From: Karalla daura
Lineage: Eukaryota; Chordata; Actinopteri; Chaetodontiformes; Leiognathidae
DNA length: 64,000 nt
Reading direction: 5' to 3'
NCBI GenBank assembly: GCA_029224185.1
Contig: CM055194.1
Span: 26,044,364-26,108,363 of the forward strand
In this document: positions 39,176 to 52,199 of the stretch, in pieces
How positions within the stretch are numbered: position 1 is the stretch's first letter
Layout of the letters: each line of letters begins with the position of its first letter
Notes under the pieces: generated by a model
Seen by the model: only the letters and a program-made list of their open reading frames with translations
Database searches by the model: none
What the model was told of the DNA's origin: nothing
Translations under genes and position numbers: made by a program

Positions 39176-40130
39176 CAGTGAGATCACTCTCAACCTCCTC
39201 CTAAAAGCTATGTCAACACTACAGCTGAATGGGATGGGTCAGACCACGTCCTGGGTGTGAAAACACGTCTGATGGTTCTCAAAGTGAGCTCAGTCATATT
39301 TCAGCAGAACAAAGATCGAATGGACAGATAGATCTCTGGGTGTCATCTGCTTTAACTGGTTTCAGTCTCAGGATGAAAAGTGTTTCATCAGCCAAACAAA
39401 CTTCATTGATTCGTCTGGAGTTCTCATCGGGAAATTCATGTTCCAGTTCCAGCACCATGTTGGAATCTAACGGAACCAGTTCCTCCTCACAAACCAGTAA
39501 AGCTAAACGTCACGTCTTCTTGTGCTCGTGCTCCAGGTTTCTCCAGGACCAGGCTGTTCCCTGGAGGCTGATGCTACGTTAAGATGTGAACAACCACATC
39601 AACAGTTTGGACTGGAACATTAGTTAAACATAGTTTAGTGCCTGAAACTGAACAAAGAGTTTGAAAAGACCGATAAAGTTTTCTGTTTTGGTGAAACTCA
39701 ACAATTCAGTTAATTAAATCTCACAGGGTTTTTATGTTACACATGAAATTGTTTGTTTTCAGTCAATTCAAATGGAACTGAATAAAAAGTGTAAGGTAAA
39801 GTCAATGTTTGTGATTTCTAACTAAATGAATTAAAGCCAATTATAAAGGCAGCACATAAGCAGCCTCGGCCTCTCGTCTGAAGGTTGTTTCATTCATCTC
39901 CAGCGAGCGGCGCTGACCTGAGGTGATTAGCAGGTGAGTTGTTTATAGAAGAACCAATGACTTTGGCCTTCAACACATATTGAAATATCCATTGAGGAGC
40001 TGCTCAGCCTGAAAGAAGTTAGACAAACAAGAGCACAGGGTATTTGTAGCTGCATCTTATGCCAACGATCGGAACGCTGCTGGAGCCGACAAACATCAGA
40101 AACTTCCAGACGGGTTGTTTGAGTGTGAGA

Positions 40131-40486
40131 CCAGAATCCAGGCCCAGGATCCAGGCCCAGGATCCTGGGCCAGGATCCAGGCCCAGGATCCTGGCCCAGG
40201 ATCCAGGCCCAGGATCCAGGCCCAGAATCCAGGCCCAGGATCCAGGCCCAGGATCCTGGGCCAGGATCCAGGCCCAGGATCCTGGCCCAGGATCCAGGCC
40301 CAGGATCCAGGCCCAGGATCCAGGCCCAGGATCCTGGCCCAGGATGCAGGCCCAGGATCCAGGCCCAGGATCCAGGCCCAGGATGCAGGCCCAGGATCCA
40401 GGCCCAGGATCCAGGCCCAGGATCCAGGCCCAGGATCCAGGCCCAGGATCCAGGCCCAGGATCCTGGCCCAGGATCCTGGGCCTGG
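40131..40486. repeat. 13-bp minisatellite (GGATCCAGGCCCA), ~27 copies
   Basis: GGATCCAGGCCCA units with CCTGGG and TGCAGG variants. Thirteen is not a multiple of three and no unit carries a stop, so several frames on both strands are open with a 13-residue period. GGCCCAGGATCCTGGGCC blocks are self-complementary. Confidence 0.96.
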
Positions 40487-40784
40487 CTCTGCACTACAGA
40501 CAACAGCTACTGAAACACAGACACAGTTCAAAGCTGTTAAATGGCTGCACTGCCTCTGGTTCCTGCTTGTTCCACATTTCCACTGAAACCAGAAGATCAA
40601 GACTGGAACTCTCCTGTCCTCGTCTGTTCCTGGCCAAGGACGCAGAGTGATGACGTGAAACATCATCTCCCCTGGAATGCGAAATCTGAAATGTCCGATT
40701 TTGAAATGAAGCTGACAGACGTGTGAATCTGAACAAAGGCAGATGTGATGTACATCGCATTTCCCACCTCCAGTAGAAGTGAAG

Positions 40785-40955
40785 GGGACGTAAAGTCACA
40801 TGATCGTTTCTGCGAGTGGAAGGTAAGCCAGCCAATCAGAGTGGAGAGTGGTTGCCAGATAAACATGAAACATAGTGTCCACAGCCACAAACAGGACTGG
40901 AAAATAGACTCTGGGCTATTACTGATGAAGCCAGCGTCCCATAGCTGATGTTTGT
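40785..40955 (+). repeat. Dispersed repeat family 1, long copy
   Basis: AAAGTCACATGATCG, CAGCCAATCAGAGTGGA, GTGGTTGCCAGATAAACATG, CAGCCACAAACAGGA and CCCATAGCT follow the family order. Confidence 0.75.
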
Positions 40956-41723
40956 GGGTTAAGAGTCGATTGATAGATTCATTGTTTAACAGGCAGACTT
41001 GAACAGACGACGCTGCTTTTCATGCTGATTCTGGAACTGGAGGCCACATGTTCCCCGCGGGCGCTCTGGTAATTGTGATCAATGGTGAAATAATCAGCGA
41101 ATCCATCTGTATGAAAATAATCCTTGGTTTCAGTTTTAATCCAACACAGCGTTTGTTTTTAATCTGGACGAGTAAAGAACAGAACCGTGTCGCGCTGCTT
41201 TCATCCTCCCTGGACGAGGCCGATCTAAACGCTGCGATTACACCCACAGAAACAGTAGAAAACAATAGAGCAGATCAGACCTGATGTTACAAACACTGCA
41301 GAATGGAACATGTCTGGATCTGTCCCACTGGGGGACATTTCTAGTTTTACAACAAAGGTGAGAGACCGGCGTCCAGACACATCCAACGTGTCAGATTAGA
41401 AGACGTTTTAAACACTTTAAAAGCTCCAAACGGCTGCAGCTGCTCCTCAGCGGACACGTGAACTTATTTGTGGTCATAATGCAGTCAAAGCAGATTTGGT
41501 TTCATGCTGTTTGCAGGTTGGAATTGGTTTAAATAGGCCATAGGAAATTGACTCCATTTAATCTGAGCATTGAAATGTAGACCGTGTAATCAGTTCTCGC
41601 TCACATGTGGGCCAAGATAAGACTGGTTTTATTTGTGTGTAAATCTATCCTGAGAGGCCTCATTCTTGGCTGTGGCTTTAGTAAGCCATGCCTCCGAGCT
41701 ATCGCAGCGTGTGTGTGCAACTC

Positions 41724-41726
<3 letters not shown>

Positions 41727-41771
<45 letters not shown>
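41727..41771. repeat. (GT)n microsatellite
   Basis: Perfect GT repeat. Confidence 0.95.
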
Positions 41772-41773
<2 letters not shown>

Positions 41774-42254
41774 CATAACTGGTCCTTCACTGGGTCCCCA
41801 CCCTCTGCCTCAGGATCCTTGTGTAATTGAGAGATGATCTGGGCATCGCACACAAAGCCTGGTCACACCGCCTCAGGAAGTGAGCACAATAATCTTTGTA
41901 ACAAGGCGAGGAAGCCTCTTCCTCTCACATTGTGCAAATAAGGAAATGTGACTCAAGGGGAGATAATATAATTCCTTAAGTGTGTTGTTCAATAGGAGAG
42001 GAAGTTCTTAAACTGAGACACCAAACTGTTAAACCAAACCTGTGTCGTCTTAAACGAAATCTAGAATAAAAATGGTTGTTTCAGAGATTAACCACAATCT
42101 GTTACTGAGCAAAGATATTCAGCAGGTTCTCAGACACCCTTCGTCCTCAGTCTCTGATTCCTCCAGCTCAGCAAAGCTCCAGTTAGCAGCTATGCTGCTT
42201 AGACACAATATAATATGATCATTTTATATATTTAGTTTTCTTTAGTTTATACAA

Positions 42255-42325
42255 TACAGGATTGTAGACCAGAATCTGAGTTCTGACAGAACCAGAGCTC
42301 CAGTGCTCCATCCAACCATCCTACG
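42255..42325 (+). repeat. Dispersed repeat family 1, 3' part
   Basis: ACAGGATTGTAGACCAGA, CTGACAGAACCAGAGCTC and GCTCCATCCAACC match the 3' part. Confidence 0.5.
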
Positions 42326-43199
42326 TCTCCTTTAAACTCCTCTAAACACGCACAGAGTGATAGAGCATGCAGAGCGCTCCAGCCAGAGCTGCACAGGAAG
42401 ACAAAACGCGCAGGCAATCATTTGCATGAATATCTGGAGCTGAGGTGGTGCAGACACGATGCATTACAGGGAAAACTTGATTGCGAGTTGTCACCTGAGC
42501 CTCATTCCTGTTAATTACATCTGTTGTGTTGACATATATGCATACAAATGGCTGATTTGACGAGCGGATGAAAAGGAGTTCATTTGAAAAACTACAACAA
42601 AGCCATTTGTTCCTGGCAAAACAGCTCACTCTGCGTGACAAATCATGCCTCAGTCTTATGAATAATTCTCAAATTCTGAGCAATCAACTTTTAAAGATAT
42701 CGTAAATCCTGTTTAAATAGGCTCATTCATTACGTGGTGGATATGGAAGGGATGCTAATAAAGCGCAGCATCTGAAACAGTGTGTCTGGCTGCGTGGAGG
42801 AGCTGATGGATGCGGCGACCGACTGTACGCTGATGGAAATGTCGCTGTGGCCTCGTTAGCATTCTGCTGTAACCCTCGGGCACGGGTGTCAGATTCTCTC
42901 AAAATTTACAGCTCGGTTTGGAGCCGAAAGACTCATAATGGCTGCGAGGGGCCTTATAATGAAAATACTGATCCGGGGTGGTGAGAAGTGCCATGAAGAA
43001 GATGTCGATTAATGATGGGCTCCACGAGTGAAAGGCTGCAGCGGCACAAAGCAGCAGAACACACTGAGAGCCTCCAACCCTCGCTGTCCACGCGCCCCAT
43101 GGTGGCGCTGTTCTGGAACACGTGACAGACCGACAGTCCAGGCGCCATCGAGTCCAGCATCCCACAGAGAAACAGGGCTGTGTGTGGGGGGGGTCATCC

Positions 43200-43404
<205 letters not shown>

Positions 43405-43808
43405 TGAGCGTGTGTATCCCTCCACAGCTATAGACATCATAGATCCTGACAGACACACTTATTTCTGTCTTCTCTTGTAATGTTAGTTTCTGGTTTAACA
43501 CAATAAAATGTGTTAAAAAAACTTTTTGAAATGGCTCCAAATACTTAGTATAGATTAATTAAATAAGAGTCATTAATTATGTTTGACCAGAGAGACACAT
43601 GCTCTCTGACATATTCATATATTATATTATTATATTATTAATACATGATATTATCAATATTATATGATACAAATAAATATTATATTTATCATGTGATGCT
43701 GTAAAGAATCAGACAACAGATGCAGAGGAGGAAGGAGGAACCTGATGCTGATTTGTGCTTTCAGCCAGATCTTTATATTGAGACTTTGGACACAAAAAGA
43801 CTGTGTGA

Positions 43809-43813
<5 letters not shown>

Positions 43814-43843
<30 letters not shown>
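43814..43843. repeat. (GT)n microsatellite
   Basis: Perfect short GT repeat. Confidence 0.93.
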
Positions 43844-43845
<2 letters not shown>

Positions 43846-45410
43846 TGCATTAGATGTCTCATTCCTTGAGCTGCTAAGAAAGGGAGAAAATGTGAATTAC
43901 AACTAAGCTACTTAACCACAACGAATTAAGGCCGAACATTTGAAAATGTGATACTGAAATGAGTGTCATTACGGAGCATTATGTCTGAGCATGATGATTC
44001 CTCTGCCGCTATTTGAAGACACAGGCTGAGTGTGGAGGCGAAACACAGCAGAGGAAAAGTTGATTTCATGACACGTGAACTTCAAGCCCTCATTTTAGCA
44101 GCCATCATTTCCTGTCATCTCACAAGTCTCCCTTTGTCAGGTGCCTAAATAGTAGCGCATCTGCAAATGGTTTCTCTTTCTCTGGACACAGACAGTCACA
44201 CCTACAGTGAAGTACTTGTCAGGGGAAAATTACTCTCTTCTTCATGTTTGCTTTGTATGATTTGTGCTTCTGTGAGGAACAAATCAGAGGGAACAGCAGT
44301 GGAGGCAGGGAAGGATGGAGAGTTTTAATCCTGCACCACTAACTGATGGGTGTGATGGTTTTTCAGAGCAGAGATGTTCGTTCTAAACCGTATGTATCTG
44401 TTCGTAGGAGCGGGCCCAGGAGAATGAGCCTCTGGCAGAGCGTGCTGAGCTTTCTTTGGCCCATGCTGTGTTTTTGTGGGTGCAACATTCGCACCAAACA
44501 TCCCGGGTGTTGACAGGAAGATCAACTGCATACCAGGACTGGGACCACACAGTAACTGTGACCATGATTCCTCACAGCTGTATTATCCAACTACCCAAAC
44601 AGACACATGGAAACTGGGAACCTCTCCGTCTCCTTCTGTAAAAAACAGAAAGTGTTTCCACTCCGACTGGAGCTGTTATTAATTCTCCATCAGTTTCAGT
44701 TTGGATGCCTGAGAGCCAATTAGAGGGAACTTAATTGAATGAGCCTCAGGTTTCTCCCTCCCACACTGCAACTCAGACGGATGGAGCTCGGGGACGGACA
44801 GAGGAGGAAGGAGGAGGAGAGGAGGTGAAATAAAGAGGGTGAAATTACCAGCACTCCCAGTCTTTGTGTGGAATAATGGCCACAGACTGACCCTGCGAGG
44901 ATGTAAATTAAATCTCCTCTGCAACCTTATCCAACCCAACCAGATGCTGTCCTTCTGTTTTTCCATGCAGTGACATTGTAATTCATGAACCTGACTGAGG
45001 AACTTCTGCCAATTACAGAGACTTCATTGAGATTTGTGTTGAGAAGCATTAATTACTGCAAAACAACTCAAAGTGTTCTATTCACTGTTTTGTCTCTCTT
45101 CCCTGAGTGGCCTCATTAGTCCTTGTTCTGGTGTCTTTACGTGATGCTCTTTGTGATGTCTTGTTGAAGGTTTTTATCTTGTCTCATTTCATCTCATTTT
45201 ATCCTGTCTTAGAAAATACACTTATTGCAAAGAACTGTAAATATCTGCACCCTTGATCTTTGTTTTAGATTTCAGGTTTGCATTAATTGCTTTATTTATT
45301 ACTTCTGAAAAGTATTTATTAGCATCTGTTTCTTTTTCTACAGTTTATGGTTGACGAAGCAGCCTCAATTTCATTGTACTTTCACAGTACAATAACAAAA
45401 AAGCGCACCT

Positions 45411-45448
45411 ATTCTATTCTATTCTATTCTATTCTATTCTATTCTATT
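45411..45448. repeat. (TATTC)n pentanucleotide
   Basis: Seven TATTC units. The same pentamer on the other strand (AGAAT) recurs at 54980-55089. Confidence 0.93.
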
Positions 45449-45556
45449 TTACTAGATTGTGGTTCATTCATTAAGTGCATTCAGTTGTAAGAGAAATAAA
45501 AGAAAACTGAAGAGAAATGCAGACCAAACATGTCTGCTGCTCCATTGTTGTACAAA

Positions 45557-45558
<2 letters not shown>

Positions 45559-45613
<55 letters not shown>
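45559..45613. repeat. (CA)n microsatellite
   Basis: Perfect CA repeat. Confidence 0.96.
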
Positions 45614-45615
<2 letters not shown>

Positions 45616-46455
45616 CCTCAAGGCCGCTCCATTGTCCTGGGGAAGCCATGAGGAGGAATTCCTTTCATGTGTCGTGTCCTGACAGAAGCTTAGTGACATC
45701 GAGGCCTCAGAGCTTCGTCCTCTCTCAGTCACCGTCTGGTCGCGGCTGCATTCATCAGAATCAAAGGATAATCTGCTTTACGTAGAAAATCAAGTGATGA
45801 TTAACATTTTCCTGCTCGGGGGGGAGGGAGCGTGTTTCAACCGCTAACACCTTTAAGGAGACACTTGAGAGACACGGGGCGGGAAAAGTTCCCAACACGG
45901 AGCAGAAACGTGTCAGAAGATTTGAAGTTTATGATCGGAGCACAAACTAAGCTGCCGGGTTACAGTCGCTCTGTCTGGAGCCAGTGATAGGCTTCAGTAC
46001 ACTATCACTACCACATTCAGTCAGTGAAACACTCCTAGAAAGACTCCAGTGAACTGCTGAACTGCACCTTTAACTGAGCATGTGGAGTCAAATCTGATGA
46101 TGAATCTGCAACAATTTCTTTTTTTTTTGACCCAAATATCAGTTTACATTCAGTTTACATCCTGATCCAGCATAAATTAGCACTTCTAGAATGGCAGGAG
46201 AAGTCATCTCTGACAGATATAAACCCAGGACATTGTTGTTTGACCTGGTCAGGGTTTCTGTGGCTGTAAAACATCAGTGTTGTGTTATAAAACTGAAAAC
46301 TGAATGAAGCCACGTTCCAGAGAAGCTGTCTGGTAGAGGAGCTGCTGTTTGGAACGACAAATGAGCATCAAACTTTGTTTTGATCAAAGTCTGAATCAGT
46401 AATTTAAATAAATAAAAGTTGAAGTTGTAGCCAATGAAAGGAGAGTGAACCCTTC

Positions 46456-46486
46456 TCCTCCTCCTCCTCCTCCTCCTCCTCCTCCT
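46456..46486. repeat. (CTC)n trinucleotide
   Basis: Ten CTC units. Confidence 0.92.
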
Positions 46487-46670
46487 GCAGATCTTCTCCT
46501 CAGACTGACCACAGGGTGTGGAGGCCATTAGTCGTCCCTAGACCTCCTGTTCTTTATAATTACACCCTCCTGGATTGACCCAGCACCAGCTCGCCCTCTG
46601 CTATTTGTGGTAATTAGTCCAGAATGTGAGCTGTCAACATGTAAGAATCGTGCCACGAGGCCCCTGGACG

Positions 46671-46728
46671 TCCCCCCCCCCCTCACCCCCCCCCCCCTCA
46701 CCCCCCCCCCCCCCCCCTCACCCCCCCC
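46671..46728. repeat. Poly-C blocks with CTCA spacers
   Basis: Runs of C of up to about 16 bases separated by TCA. Confidence 0.9.
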
Positions 46729-46839
46729 AACGCACTGCACAACAAGCACCTCGCCACCGCCGCCACTGGAATGCATTAACTTTCTCCTCTCTTCTTTCCC
46801 TCGGCGACTCATGTCAAATCCAGGTCCCTCAGAACAAAA

Positions 46840-47320
46840 TCTTAATAATTAACTGGCAAATTTTAACATGATTGCTTGTGACACACCTACTCTGGTAATT
46901 ATTGCTTTGAGGCCATGTGCTAATGAAATTAATGCATTCATTGCCCCAACAAATTAGCATAACTCTTACAAATGGCCCACATTCGAGACCCCGTTGGAAA
47001 ACACACAAGAGAAAGCAGCGTCGAGGAGGAGAAACGGTGGAAAATGAAAAATTTGGCACGTGGGACTGGGACCGTGATGAGCACGGCTCGCTCAAAGTCT
47101 TAATGGCTAAAGGCTCTTAATGCTAACCAGGGCTGATTGCAGTAATGCATTACAGAGCGATAGCAGAGCAGGAGCAAATCATTACCACTATCATCATTAT
47201 AGTCAGTGCTGATCTACATACACATCCCTCTCTGGACAGATATGAAACGGTTGTGCCACCGCACACATTAAAATGTTATTATACTGATGCATTAACTTTC
47301 TGCTGCAAAGTTCATATCAA
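46840..47320. promoter_or_regulatory. Candidate conserved non-coding block
   Basis: AATTAACTGG, GGTAATTATTGC, GCTAATGAAATTAATGC and AATTAGCATAAC within 120 bp, flanked by repeats but free of them. About 1.7 kb from exon B on its intron side. Inference only. Confidence 0.22.
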
Positions 47321-47884
47321 CACACCAGCTGCAGCGTGGCGCTGCAGACGGAGCCGTGCCATCCTCTCGGCGGGACGTCTCTCGGACATTCACCGCTCGG
47401 CATCAATAATGGATGGCGCTGCTCGCTGGAGGACCAGCTCACGCCGTTAAAAAAACACCTAAAAAAATGTGTTTGCCTGCAGCCAGATTCTGTCAGGGAG
47501 GCAGAGAAAAAGTGAACATGGCTTCCATTTAAACAACACTGAGGCACATTCCTGCAGTCAGGTGAGAGTGTGTGACAGCTCAGGTCGTCCGTCCACAGCC
47601 TCAGCTGCTGGATGACGGCGCCTCGGTTTGCACAGCAAATCAGGAAAGTGCAGCACCGAATAATTTATGGAGATATTTCATTTGGTCCTGAGCAGAATGT
47701 TCATGTTTCCCTGCACAGAGACAGAAACTTTGAAGGAGGCCAAGTGTGTAAAACTGTTTTCACCTCAGCTTTTTGTAATATCTACAGACGTACGACCCGA
47801 ACCGTCCTCACGGCTGAGAAATTTCAGGAGAAATTCAGACGTTTTTTCGTTATTAGCTCAGAAGTTCAGCATGGTCCAGTCAGT

Positions 47885-48115
47885 TCAGGAACAAGTGGAG
47901 GTCACAAAGTCATGTGATCATTTATGTGAGTGGCAGGTGAGCCCGCCAGTCAGAGTGAAGCCTACCTGTGGTTGCCAGATCAGCATGAAAGGGCACTGTA
48001 ATATTCCCATGGCAACAAACAGGATTGTAAGAGGGCTGTAAAACAGACTGAGGCATTTCTGAAGAAACCAGTATTCCATAGCTTCTACATGGACACCAGA
48101 GATCAAGGCTACATC
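47885..48115 (+). repeat. Dispersed repeat family 1, longest copy
   Basis: AAAGTCATGTGATCATTTAT, GCCAGTCAGAGTGAAGCC, GTGGTTGCCAGATCAGCATG, AATATTCCCATGGCAACAAA and TTCCATAGCTTCTACATGG give all recognised blocks in order. Confidence 0.75.
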
Positions 48116-48956
48116 TGCTGGGTGTGACGGACACACGGAGACCAGGAAGACGTCAGAGCCGGGACCTGGCTACTCTCTGGCTGCAGCAGGAGACAACACA
48201 GTCCTTGATGAATAACAACAATCAGCCGACACTTCCGCACACCCTGAATGTTTCATTTAACTTTCATCAGCGTGTGAATGAGTGTGTGTCTGTGATTTCA
48301 TGTTTAAAATATCTCAGAATGCTGAAAGGTCGTCGTCAGAGTAACTGTGACACTTTCTTCTCAGAGATCACAGTGTGAGCCGTGTGCTGCGGCAGAGATG
48401 AATAAAACACTGGCCGGGCAGCTTTCTGACGCTCTGACCCACAGCACTGGCATGAATACATACAACACATCAACAGCACACTTCCTAATCTGCCATGGTT
48501 AGTAATGCGGCAGCTCATGCAGCATGCAGCCCCATCTGTGATGACACATCAGCCCCAGCAATGAACTCACAAACACAGACTCAACGTGTTGACTGAGAAT
48601 CTGCATCAGGAGCGTTCCACAGCAAAGCGTGATTAATTTCTGCTCATGAAATGAATACAGATTTTGTCATTACATGCCGTGTATCCTTTGCCAAATATTG
48701 TAATGTTGCTCCCTCCTGTTCTGCAGCGAGGACATGGAGACGCAGCTACACAACTGCTGGCAAAGCAGCTAAATCACGGAGCAAAACAAAGACCTGATTG
48801 CTCATTAGTATTATGGATCTGCTCCGTTTAAATGTGTTTTGTGGGATTCAGACTCTGTTTAATGACTTAAACTGTGTGTGCTGAGATGCTCGCTACCTAC
48901 ATTTCACCCTGGACGATTAAAAGAGTGAGACATCATCAGATATCTCACTCAATTAA

Positions 48957-48958
<2 letters not shown>

Positions 48959-49010
<52 letters not shown>
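48959..49010. repeat. (CA)n microsatellite near exon B donor
   Basis: Perfect CA repeat beginning 17 bases into the intron that follows exon B. It is (GT)n on the transcribed strand. Confidence 0.95.
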
Positions 49011-49014
<4 letters not shown>

Positions 49015-49026
49015 ATAAACACTCAC

Positions 49027-49074
49027 CCGGGATCTGCAGATGCTGCAGTGCAGCCGGTCGCTGCTCCCACCGCC
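49027..49074 (-). CDS. 48-nt exon B: last CxxC pair of the RING-CH domain
   Basis: Exactly 16 codons lie between a long pyrimidine-rich acceptor made of repeated GGTTTCCT units (ending TTTCAG) and a consensus donor (CGG then GTGAGTG). It is phase 0 at both ends. It encodes GGGSSDRLHCSICRSR, whose Cys-x2-Cys supplies zinc ligands seven and eight of the RING-CH domain begun in exon A. The spacer of 16 residues between Cys33 and this pair fits the family. A (CA)n tract (48959-49010) begins 17 bases beyond the donor. The exon is too small to be found by ORF length; it is supported by splice sites, phase and motif together. Confidence 0.85.
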
Positions 49075-49754
49075 CTGAAACCAGGAAACCAGGAAACAAG
49101 GAAACAGGGTCAAAGGTCACGTAGACTCTTTACAGCAGGAGACAGATGCTGTACAGCCACTCGCATCGCTGACGGACCATTTGTTTGTGTTTTCATCGAT
49201 AAACTAATTATGTTTGTTTGGAAATTTGATTGCATCTTGAAGTCAAAAGTGCATTATGGATAATAAGAATAATGCTGATTTAATTATGCACAGAGCCTGT
49301 ACAGTAGAGTCGCCTGAGGTGGAGACAGTCTCACAAACACAGACGCAGACGTGCAGCTCGGAACACAACATTTGACTGTGTTGTTTTCTAAAATGTTGTG
49401 TTTTGCACCTCTGGGCCGCGTCAGCGGCTCCACAGCTTTAATTACTGCTGTTTCCACGCACGTTCAGACCCAGCGTTCAGAGGAACGGCGGCAATCATCT
49501 TCACACTGCTGAAGACGCTAATAACAAGAAAAGCATTTGTACAAACACAAACTGCCAAAGCCGCCGCTAATATGCAGCGCATGTAGGAGCACATTTTGAT
49601 AGATGTTAATGGCATATAATTATAGAACACTGCTATTAGGCAATGTGATTTTATAAAGAGGACCATTGCCCTCGGCACTGTGGCCTGATTGCTCTGAGTG
49701 TTGGGCTAATGAATGTAAACCAAGTCTGTTTGCAGTGAGAATTATCAACCCATG

Positions 49755-49795
49755 AAGGGGAGGGGGTGGGGGGGGGGGTGGAGGGGTGGGGGGGT
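49755..49795. repeat. G-rich tract
   Basis: G runs of four to ten separated by T, A or GGT. Confidence 0.88.
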
Positions 49796-49870
49796 CAGCT
49801 CACTATTCACACCACTCACAATTACAGACAGAAGCAGCCACGCACACTCACAGTCAAGGGCACACATGCT

Positions 49871-49872
<2 letters not shown>

Positions 49873-49921
<49 letters not shown>
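49873..49921. repeat. (CA)n microsatellite
   Basis: Perfect CA repeat. Confidence 0.95.
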
Positions 49922-49922
<1 letters not shown>

Positions 49923-50054
49923 GAGCTTGTCTCATACATGTAAATTCCTCCCATTATGTGTTTCATCTGTTCACACTTTAGTCTGTACTTCTCTCTCCAC
50001 TGATTTGATGCTATTTTTAGAAGTCGTTTGCATTTTCTAAACCCTTTTGCACAT

Positions 50055-50110
50055 CTTCTTCTTCTTCTTCTTCTTCTTCTTCTTCTTCTTCTTCTTCTTC
50101 TTCTTCTTCT
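50055..50110. repeat. (CTT)n trinucleotide
   Basis: About 18 perfect CTT units. Confidence 0.95.
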
Positions 50111-50554
50111 CTCCAGTGTGGCTGCTCTCACATGGATGAGATTACCAACTCTGCACAGAGCAACATTCCCATTGATTTCAATGGAGTGAAACCAGATGTA
50201 TAAAAATGCTCTGTGGGGAAGTGACCAGACAGCTCAGCTTCACAGAGCCCCCAGAGTCCAGGCTGGGACAGTGAGGCTCGCCAGGCCTCGCTGCCCGTAT
50301 CTGATCCACAGATCGCTCTTAAACACAAGCATCCCACAACAACCCAGCTCATGTTCTTTCTGACAATAAAGTGAATAATCAAAAGCAAGACAGTTGCTGG
50401 GTTTAAGACCAATAATTGTAGCATCTTTTGATATTTTAAAGATGTTTTCTCCTTAGTTTCTCTTTCTGCTCCAGAGCCTGAAGGTTAAATGATTTGACTG
50501 GTTGAATTCAACTTGTGACAGAGACAGACAGAAGGTTCATCATGCATCACCTGC

Positions 50555-50786
<232 letters not shown>

Positions 50787-51127
50787 TCTGTTCTCAGGCC
50801 ATAAAATGATCTGTTTAACTGGAGCGAGAAGCCGATGTTTCTGTGTGAGCAGTGGCTGGTGTTGGGCCGGCTGGTGCAGTCCTCTCATGCCCTTGTACTC
50901 GGAGCTGCGAGGGTTTCACCCCTCCAGGAATGCTCTGCCTATAATGAGGGTCAGGGGTCAAAGTGCTGCCGCGCCTGGAGGCCGGGATCTCCTCAGCGCA
51001 CTCAGTCACTGACTCTGTCCCTATATTTAAATCCTGCCTCAGGACATGTTTTTCAAAGGGCATCTCCTAACTAGTTCCTGGTTACTAATTAGTTTTGTGC
51101 TGTGCTATTTGTCTTTGGGAACCTGGG

Positions 51128-51162
51128 AGGGGGGGTGGGGGTGGGGGGGTGGGGGGGTGGGG

Positions 51163-51193
<31 letters not shown>

Positions 51194-51203
51194 GGGGGGG
51201 CTA
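51128..51203. repeat. G-rich tract with embedded GT
   Basis: G5-G7 runs split by single Ts, a short GT repeat, then about 25 uninterrupted Gs. Confidence 0.9.
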
Positions 51204-52084
51204 AAAGAAGACAGCATATGGTTCGCCTCGGCTTGCCTCAGTGAAGACCACCATCTTTCACGTGGTCCAGTTTTCCAACACACTCAGGTCTGCATCAAAG
51301 ATGCAGAAATGTTGTTTTTTTAGTTAATTTTCCAGTATTATTTGCTGTGCATGTGTCATCAGTGATGGATGGATGAAGACTCAATATCATTTGTCTTTAA
51401 ACCTGTCCATCTAGAAGCTGATCTCAAAGTGAAACAGTTTGTTCACATCTCCAGGTCACGTGACCTGACATAGGGGTCACATGACCAGTTCCCTTCAGAC
51501 CAGATGGACAGAGGAGGAGACTCAACTGTTTCTACATCTGATTCAGACTTTACGTAGAATAAGGGTTCAAAGCAGCTGCAGGTAACAGCTGCCTTCAGTG
51601 GAGACAGCAGCATTGAAATGTTTGAATTATCACTTTGATTTTGGAAACTCATCCACTGATGCTCTGGTGTCTTTCTGCTGCACATCTCCTCTGTGGAACT
51701 AATAAAGGTGGATCCCACCTCGCCCTGTCATCAGTGGTGGAGCTACAGCCCAGCTGTGTTTCGTTGTTTGTTGTTATTGTTGCTGTTGTTGTTTACAGAC
51801 AACATGGACAACCTCTGGACAGTCTGTCCCTGCAGCTTTTAGCAGAGCTCGTGGTACAGCCTCTCACCCTCGCGCTGCCTCTCTGCCTCCCTCGCTCTCA
51901 AGTCAAATCATTATTGGATTACATTTTCTGGCTTCATCAAATGTGGTTAAGAGGCACTTTAGACATATGTGCATGACCTGCTTTCCAGAGATGGCTATCA
52001 GAGCAAAAGTGACAGGTCAATTGCTGATTTCTGCTCTGTAAAAGGGAAAAGGCCTCCCCAGCCTGAGCACTCTAAAAGGTCGCA

Positions 52085-52140
52085 CACACTCTCGCTCTCC
52101 CGTCTGCTCCCCCCTCCCTCTCTCTCTCCCTCTCTCTCTC

Positions 52141-52198
<58 letters not shown>
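52085..52198. repeat. CT-rich stretch plus (CA)n
   Basis: CTCTCTCC units run into 28 perfect CA units. Confidence 0.94.
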
Positions 52199-52199
<1 letters not shown>

